Shown here: positions 11,601 through 20,600 of the stretch, one piece after another
How positions within the stretch are numbered: the first letter of the stretch is position 1
Layout of the letters: the number at the start of each line of letters is the position of its first letter
DNA from: Reticulitermes lucifugus
Lineage: Eukaryota > Arthropoda > Insecta > Blattodea > Rhinotermitidae
Direction of reading: 5' to 3'
Length of the DNA stretch: 21,375 bases
NCBI GenBank assembly: GCA_026260175.1
Contig: JAKCWW010006923.1
Location: forward strand, 9,474-30,848
Position numbers and translations under genes: made by a program
The notes under the pieces: model-generated
Told to the model about the DNA's origin: nothing
The model's input: only the letters and a program-made list of their open reading frames with translations
Database searches by the model: none

Positions 11601-14600
11601 GAAAACTCACACATTGCTCACCAGGATTCCTCTTTGACTATGTACGTATGCTGAAATGTAGGAGCTTACATATTTTATATACTGTGAGGTGAGATGAACT
11701 GCACTATGTGCTTGTAGGCTTGAGTTTCATAAACTTACAATGGATTGATTTTAGCCTACTTTCTTTCATACACAGGGAAAAGAGGTACGTTTATTTTATC
11801 TCTGTGCAGTCAGTAATAAGGGCAATGCACAAACTTGTTAGATGCAAGTACCACTTGCTGTGAGGTTCTTAAATGATGTGTGGTAGTAGACCTTGTAAAA
11901 ATATGAAACATCTTGTAAGGTAATGTTTTTTTAGAGAGTGAAATAAAATGAGGACTGTACAGAAATTTTCTTTAGTCCACACAGTATTCTCTCAGGTGGG
12001 TGTTAGGGTTCTGTCCTCAGAGGATCAAGCAGGCAGGTCATGAAGCTGACCACTCACCTACATCTAGTGCCAGACTTAATCTCTAAACCTTTATATTTAC
12101 TTTCCTCTATGTATTTGTGAAATGGTTCCTAACCCTGCGAGGGCCAGGAGTGCAGTAGTGCTCTCTATGCAGTCTCAGAAACGTTCTTGTGGTTTTCATT
12201 TTTTTTTCTTAGGTAACATTCTTGTTGCAGCAAGGAAAGCATGTAGTTTTAGAATCTATCTCTAGATTTTTCCTGGTTTGCTTTGTTTAGGCGATACTGT
12301 TTTATGTACTTGCTATAGCTGCATGATGTGTAATGGACAGTCATCAGTTGATGAGCTAATTAAAGTGTTGTGCAGTTGTTGGAGTTAATACTGTGGGCTA
12401 ATTTAATATTGTTTACATTTTTACTAATGAAGTTTTAATTTTGATTATTTCAATTGTTTACTATAAAGTTCAGCATTTTTTACACTAATTGCATTTCATT
12501 CCATTATTTTTAAATGTGTCAGGTGGGGCAGAAATACTTGACAGTTTTTCGAAATGAAATAACTGGAGTATTTTCGTTATGTGTTTTGTTTGTTATGTCT
12601 CCAGGTTCTTCTTCAGATACAGATCTATGACAACCTCATTAACCCAGTTGTGGATTCATTAAAGTACTTGACAAGTTTGTCATATGATGTACTGGGCTAC
12701 TGTCTTATTGAATCCTTGGCATCAGCAGATCGTGATCGTTTCAAACATGATGGAACATCAATTTCTTTGTGGCTACAAAGTCTTGCCTCTTTTTGTGGTG
12801 CCATTTTTAAGAAGTACAACATCGAACTTACAGGACTGTTGCAGTATGTTGCCAACCAACTGAAAGCACAGAAAAGGTAAGAAAACTAGAAAGCAGTACT
12901 GAAATACAACTTATGGAATGAACTGAGCAGAAGGAAAATTGATGTTACAACAAAGTATTTATTGTGAAAGTTGGTTTTGAGTAATTATCTAGCATGCAGT
13001 CTTATAAAGCAGAAAAAGTTCTTGTTATAAGGGGGCTTCCATTGTCATAATGCTGAATTTGTTAATGTCATAACACATTGAGAATTCTCATGTTTATCAC
13101 TTTAATGTGAAGCGCTTTATGGTGGCAATCTGTTTTTCTACATTCTGCTGTTTACAAAATGTTTTCCATCTGTTGGTGGAGTTATGCTCTAACCCATTTC
13201 TTGGACAGGCATTTTTGCTGTGTGTTCCGTTAATTGGTGGCCACTTCCAAGTAAGCAGCATTGAACCCTGTCAGTGCCAGGTGGCTGATCTGTCGGCCAC
13301 TGATATTGTTGCATGTTATGCTGACAGGCAATCAGTCGACTGCCATTTTAAGTGCTTTAAGCTTCCTTCTCATCCATGAGCTATCAGCAGCAATCATGTC
13401 ATTGAATAGCATGACTTTTGACACTTTAATGTCTATAACATATGTGGTTTTATTTGCATCTTGGTATGTGGTATGTCACTGCATTGTGACAAGTCAGGTT
13501 TTGTTCCATTGCAGTCACACTACCATGTGCTGCCACTGGTAGCGCCCCTGTAATATTAACAATGTCATTGATGGTATGGTTAATGGTGTTTCTGTTGATC
13601 TTGAGATTAATGGTGTTGGATATACAGCAGAGTGTGATGGTAAGTATTTGAGGTGACATTTATTGGTACTGAACAAGCTCAGTGAGCTTTGCTGAACAAA
13701 CCTAAGTCTGCTGCTGAAGTCTAGAGAAATTTTTATAACATTACTTGTGAGATTTGAGGTGCTCATTGCATTGACAACGTGTAGTCTTGTACAAATGTAC
13801 CAGTGTTTTGGAGGAACATGTTGCCTCCATCTTCAGTGTGGAGGCAGTAAGTTTCTCCAAAGCATTTTTAGATTTCTACTGGTGTGCATGGCATAACATC
13901 CCAGAAGGCAGTAATCATCAGTTATTTGCAAGTTTGTGTGGAAACACATGCACATTGGTGGCAGTGTTATTTTTTTAAATCTGTATTTTTAGAGGGGGAG
14001 GTAAATATCTAGTACTGACTGATAACATTGAGAAGGTAAGCAGTTTGTAGAGATTATTAAAATTTACAAGGGAACGCTGGATGCGATTGCAGTTGTCTAA
14101 GTGATTATTGTGTAATTTTATTGTGTTGTGTTTTCATTTCTAGCTTGGATCTGCTGATTTTGAAAGAGATTGTGCAAAAGATGGCTGGTATTGAAGCAGC
14201 AGAGGAAATGACACCAGAACAGCTGGAAGCAATGGCTGGTGGTGAACTCTTGAAAGGAGAGGTATGTTGGTTTGAGGGAAAGTAGAAAATTTAGGTCACA
14301 CAAGTATGAACCAATCACTTGTGAACTTCGTGTCAGTTATATATAAAACTTTTAACTGTTACCTTCTTGCAAGTAGGTCTAATACATGAAACTGTGAACC
14401 TGATGTCAGTTTTACAAGTTTTCATTAAACTTTGTTAAACCTGCTTCCTTTCAAACAAAGAAATGTAATGAGTGTGAAGATATACCTATAGATTTCACGT
14501 GTGCTTAACGTGTGTCATGGGTGAAGACACTGCTCTTCTGGATATGATGTCACATCACTGGTTAATCAGTTCCTGACATTTCAAAGGAACATAGTGCCTT

Positions 14601-17600
14601 TGAAATGTCAGAAACTGAGTACCAAGTGATATGGCATCATATCTCACTAGAACAGTGTTCTCAACCACTCTGCAGGACTTGCATGTGTTTTGATTTTTTT
14701 TTAGTAAATTCTATGGCCTGTGACATTTTATGCCTTTTATTTTAGTTGTCATCTTCACTGTCTTTAAAGACAAAAATTATAGAACTTGTATTGGCAGCCA
14801 TTCTGCTTGGCTGTAACATTTGTGTGACCAGCAGAAATTGATGACTTGAAGGTACTAATCTGTTGTCATTTTTAGGCTGGGTACTTCAGCCAGGTGCGGA
14901 ACACAAAAAAATCATCACAGAGGTTGAAAGAAGCACTGGCAGAACAAAATTTGGCTGTGGCTTTATGTCTCCTGATAGCTCAGCAGAGATACTGTGTTGT
15001 CTACAAGGAGACTGAGAAGAGTCATTTAAAATTGGTGGGGAAATTGTATGATCAGGTATGATGACATTCTGTGTAGTTTGCCTTTACCCCATATTATAAA
15101 AAGTATGTTTTGTTGGAACATTTTCAAGTTTTGGTAGTCCGTGCAGTGAAACTAATTTTGTGAAAAAATATAAAAGGCATGTCTAGAAGTCCTTAAACGT
15201 GCCACTAGGACAGAACAACAAATACTACAGCTTTTTGCCACCAGGTGCCTTATTATTACTGTCTGTTGAGTCAGTGTAGTGAGTTTTGCAGCTATAACCT
15301 TCAGCATTGGTTCTCAGCCGGTATTTGTTGTTGTTTGTGTTCAGTCTGATCTGTGATTTTCTAATGGCTGATATGCAGGAACAACACATTGCATGAAATT
15401 TTGCTTTAGACTCAGGATAACTGCATAGGAAATGCAGGAGACAAAACCTGGGTTTACTGTTATGACCAAGAAACCAAATGGCAGTCCTCTCAGCAGGAAA
15501 GACCATCCTCTGCAAATCTGAAGAAGGCAAGTGAGATGGAACATCAGGAGCACGTTGGTAATTATTTTCAGCCGTGAGGGCATTGTTCGTCAGCTCTTTG
15601 TTCTCCAGGCCAAATGGTTAACCAGCTTTGCTATGGGAAGGTTTAGAAACATCTGAGGGAGCAAGTCTGCCAAAAACCTTGGGAACAATGGCAGAGCCAG
15701 GACTAGTTTATTCACCATGACAGTTCACTGGTGCACACTGCTTTGTCAGTGCAGCAGTTTTTGGTTGCTAGAAACATGGTTGTGGTCCCCCACCCTCCTT
15801 ACTCACCTGATCTGGACCCTTGTGAGTTCCTTGTGTCTGACTGAAATCACAGCTGCAAGGCCATCATTTTCAGAATGTCCGTGAAGTTCACGGACAGTCA
15901 CCATCCTACACACGATTCAAAAAATTAGGTTCTAGGTCCTCAACCTTCGTCTTACTCAGGTCCTCATAGAGAGGGAATTTTCTCTTGGATAATGAGGAAA
16001 CCAGCATTCTTGTTTGTGATGGTTGCTGATCCTGTTGGTTGATAACCTCTCATATTTCTCCAGGACTGTGTCATGTGTTCTTGTTATATCGTTGTTCTAG
16101 TTTCACTCTGCCATCACTTTTCTGCAAGTCATTAAGCTTCTGTAAGTAATGATTTACATGGCTGATGAAGATAAATTTCTCATAGCACAAATATCTTTTC
16201 ACCTTTTTTAAGTCTTGCTGTTGTGCTTAATTTTGTGCCACAGTGAATGGTGCCCATGCATTTTTGCTTGTACAAACACCTGAATCACTTGTAACATGTC
16301 TGAACGCATAGTGTACGGTATACAGATAATGTCAGTGTATAAAAGCCACACCGACATCAGTAGATAAAGATGATGTGAACATTAAGGACAGCCCAGATGC
16401 GCTGCACAGCATGCAGGGTAGCCTCATCTTCATGCAACTGGGGTACACTAGCCTTTTATAAGAGTGAAATTGCTAGTTTAGTGAAAAACAGGTATGCAAG
16501 TACATGTCTTATGTGAGCAAAATTTGTAAAGTGGTTGCTTATTTAGTGAGGGATGGATGTGCTTTACAGTAAAATGTTTTCATACCAGATGATATTTTTT
16601 GTTTGGGTGGTGAAGTAAGGTCATATTGTTGACATGTTTATGTAGAACAAAAATCTTTCTGTTATTTAGTTTTCAGTTTGTGAACTTCATTCTGTTGTTT
16701 AATTTGTTCCATTCACAATTCCCATGTTTGTTGTGCATCTCCTGTGATCCTGTTGACTTAATTAGACAGCTTTCGGTAATTGTACGTGATACAGCCGAGA
16801 CAGAAATGAGGACAAGTTCCTTTACCAATAGTTTATGGAAGATGGTTTAGAATGTGCCTTGAAAGTCACATTGTAATGTTTCACTGTAGCAACTTATTCA
16901 TACCCTTGCCTTTTTGTGCACAATATATATGCTGTATGAGTTTCTTTGTTCATATGGCTCTGTATATTTGTGCTATAGAAAATTGTAAGCCATAACTACC
17001 ACTTTTAAAATGTACTTAATTGTGGCTTTAATACTTGCAAACACAAAAATTAACACTCTGACTGCACTGAGAACATTTGTGCTGACAGAATCATAAACTC
17101 CCAGTTCATTATGCTGTGATTTATGTTATTTCTTGTAATGTTTCTGAGTGATATCGTCCACTTTATTTGGAGCAAAGATTGTTGTAGAACTGCTCTCCTC
17201 TTTGTAGAGGTCACATGATGAAATAATGTTTTGATCGATGTTCCTTTCGTCTCTGTCTAAACCAGGGGATTTCTCAGTATAAAATGTAGTTATAAAATAT
17301 AGTGGCCGATGACTCAGAATGGTAAGTATCTATTACAGTATTTTAGTAGTAATTAATGTGTATTTTTTCAATCCCTGTTATCATATGCTTACCTTGCTAT
17401 TCCAGATTACGGCCAGATTTGGAATAACTCGCCCAACACTTATTTTCAAGTAGTAAAGTTGTGCTATGCTATTGCAAAGTTTTGTGTGCATTCATTGCTC
17501 TACATGCATTGTTCTTATGACTGTTATGCTTTGCATTTATTTAACTTTTTGTAATGCACTACAGTTCAAAGAAATTTAAATAGACAAACAGTTTGTAGGA

Positions 17601-20600
17601 ATGAGTAATAAGTGACAAGAGTAAAAGTAAAGTAAAGTACAGTTGTCCCTTTGTACATCAAGAAGGCATGTGTGGGAGTGGTGGTACAGCTCCATTCGCT
17701 CATGACCTCGGCACTAGGTGGTGGCAAGTGTCCAGCTTCACACCCTGTCTGCTTTCTCCCCAAGGATTCACTGATTAGGAGGCTGGGTGGATCTAGATGC
17801 TTTGGGGAAGATAAAAATCTCTTGCCTCTGCCAGCAGTTGAGCCACAGTACCTCAATTGTCAGTGTGTAGCTTAGTCACTATACTGACTGCACTGTCCCT
17901 ACTCCAATTGACAAGTGGCAGACAAAATATTGATATGAAGAATGGTTATTCTGAAAGGATGTCATAAGTAACAAGCAGGTAAAGGTAAGGTCACTGTGCA
18001 TGCCTGGAAGGTTTGTGAGGAATGAAAGTATAGTTCCACTCATTCTTTACTACAGCACCAGATGGAAGTGAGTGGTCAGCTTTACACTTCATCCATTTTA
18101 CTCCTGCTGGAAGAGCCCCTAGTACCATTTGAGTGGGACGGGTGGGTCCCAGAGATGGTCTGGACACTTCGGAGAAGAGAAAAACTAATTGCCCTTACTG
18201 GGAATTGAACCAGGATTTCTTGGTAGTGTAGCCCATAGCCTGGTCCCTATACTGACTGGGCTATCAATATTTGACAAATGTAATGATTTGTTCAAAATTT
18301 TGGGACAGTAAAACATACTAAAACAGATCTGAACACTATGACATTTGAAGTTCTTACAGCAGTGGTTGTGGAAATTGCCAGAGTCTGGGATATGCCAGTG
18401 TGTACTCTGAGGAATGAAATTTCTACCAAGATCCCACTGCTGTGAACTCTGCATCCACATTCAAAATATTCTGGCACACTTAGCACTAGTGGTTGGTAGA
18501 CACTGTGTAAACAAAGTTGTTAAAAATTTAATCTTCAACCTTCTGATACCTTGTATTGTCTTCCTGCAGTGTCAGGATACATTGGTGCAGTTTGGAACAT
18601 TCCTGGGTTCTACATTGTCAATGGAAGAGTACATGACAAAGCTGCCTTCTATCCACAGCATGCTGGCAGACTATCATATCCATGCTGATGTTGCTTTCTT
18701 CTTAGCTCGGCCCATGTTCACACATGCTATTAATGTGAGTGCTGTTTAACTAGTATCACATTTAACCCCTTGACTGCTGTGAGAATAACAGATCAGAGAT
18801 ATTCGTTCTGATGTGTAATAGTAAAAGAGAAGAGACTGAGAGAAGGGGAACAGTGGGTAAAAGGGTGGTGAAATTTATGTAACCAATAAAATGTTCAGAA
18901 ATGGCCCTTTACTTGAATACATGCTGTGTACTGACACATTGCATATTTTGTAATCTGAACAAATAAATAATAAATAATTAGGTTTAGATGAAAGTGAGGA
19001 GCAACAAAAAGAATTATTCAAGAATATGATCATGCATGCTTAAGTAGGGGAGATTAGAAAGTGCTTACTGATGTTGCTGAAATATGTGTCACTTAAAGTA
19101 AAGGTGTACCTGTGTCCAAACACCATACTTTCAGGGGTAAGAGTCTGGAGGTAAATGTCCATGCATTCTTAACCTTAGCTCCAGGTGGAGGTAGTGGTCA
19201 TCTTCACACGGGCCACTGCCTCCATTTCTGTGGCTTCAGTAGCCATTGTAGGCCAAACTGAATTATGGCCTGTCACCATTGTGAAGAGAAAAATCTTAAC
19301 ATTGTCAGGAAAGAGGCCCTAGTCTTATAGACTATAGTCAGTCAATTCATTGACTGAGCTGTCCGAGTTCATAGTGGTTGGTTTCTTCATTCTACATTAA
19401 TTTAAGTGTAAACACAATTTTCATGTTGAATAACAAAATTGTGAAGATGGTTGTAAAGCACATGCATTCACAGGTCTAGTAGTTACTGCGTTCATTTGTT
19501 TTGTGGACAGTAGATGGAGTTTGGGAATGACTGGTGGAATACAATATGCTACTATTCAAATTTAACTGTATATAATTTCTGTTATTTACTTTCAGCTGAA
19601 GTATGATGCATTCCGTAAGGCTGATCCAAACTGCAAGAAACTATCGCCTACAGCAAAACACCAGAAATACTGTGAGGCTGCAGGTGAAATTATGAGTCCT
19701 ATTGTTGCTTCAGTACGGCCATTGCATCCTCCCAAGGTGTGGGAAGATATCTCTCCACAGTTCCTAGTGACATTCTGGTCTCTAACAATGTATGATCTCT
19801 TCGTTCCTAATGATAGTTATCAGCGAGAAATTAATAAGATCAAACAGCTCTCCCTTCAAGTGATGGACTCCAAAGACATGGTGAGATTCATTTTTGTGTT
19901 CACTGTATCTTCATTAATTTTGTTTTCCAAGCCGGTTTGTATGTGGTGTTACTATTGACTTGCATTAGCTGGGCATCTCATGCGAATTTCAGGTGGTTTT
20001 CCAACTTTCCTGACTTTTTAAGGTTTTCCTTAGTCTTTGGATGATGTTTTGAAATGGGCCTTTTCAAAAGCTGTAGATACAATGCAGTACTTTATTTACA
20101 TGTTTCTTGGGATTGGTGGAAAATGGTGTATATTGCAGGAAATGCAAAAACACAAGCTTGATGTTGTTTGTCTTTACCTTAACCCTTATTTGGCATGTGT
20201 AACAAGTAATATATTTAAATTGCTAAACAGTGCTTGACATTTTTACAACATTGATTCCAGAAATTTAAAATATACAGTATCATCATCCAGGTGTGTCATC
20301 ATTTGTGAAACACTGAAATTTTTTCACATAACAAATGTAGTTACTTCAAAAAATCCCATATCTTCATATGTTTTGATTTATTTATCTGTGAATGTCCTCA
20401 ATTTCTTTTCCACATTTATAGAGCATTTCAGTATTCACTGTCATGCAAACCCCAAGTCTCTTAGAGAAACTCCAGAAACAAAGAAAAGTTATGCTCTATT
20501 ATAAATAGATTTAATGGCATCCCATGTCAGGGAGTTCATAAAAGTGCTACAGTTATTTGATACAGATAAATAACAAGACATCTGCTTGACTGGTGGTTAT

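Larger units (their letters stand above)
15056..18569 (+). other. THOC2 intron 10, repeat-rich
   Basis: GT-AG intron of 3,514 bases, the longest in the window. It contains an internally deleted mariner (about 15364-15930) and two minus-strand SINE copies in tandem (about 17620-18275). The stretches 15930-17600 and 18280-18569 hold nothing I can identify; the open frame at 16626-16850 has no recognised domain. Confidence 0.85.

Noticed and set aside
13107-13766. Host gene nested in intron 8
   Set aside because: Overlapping frames on both strands with no recognisable family; more like old repeat sequence.
15225-15583. Minus-strand open frames of 80-101 codons
   Set aside because: They run antisense across the start of the mariner remnant, which is readable on + in recognisable pieces.
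17566-17875. Open frames on both strands (74-96 codons)
   Set aside because: They lie in SINE copy C; the repeat explains the sequence and no domain is present.
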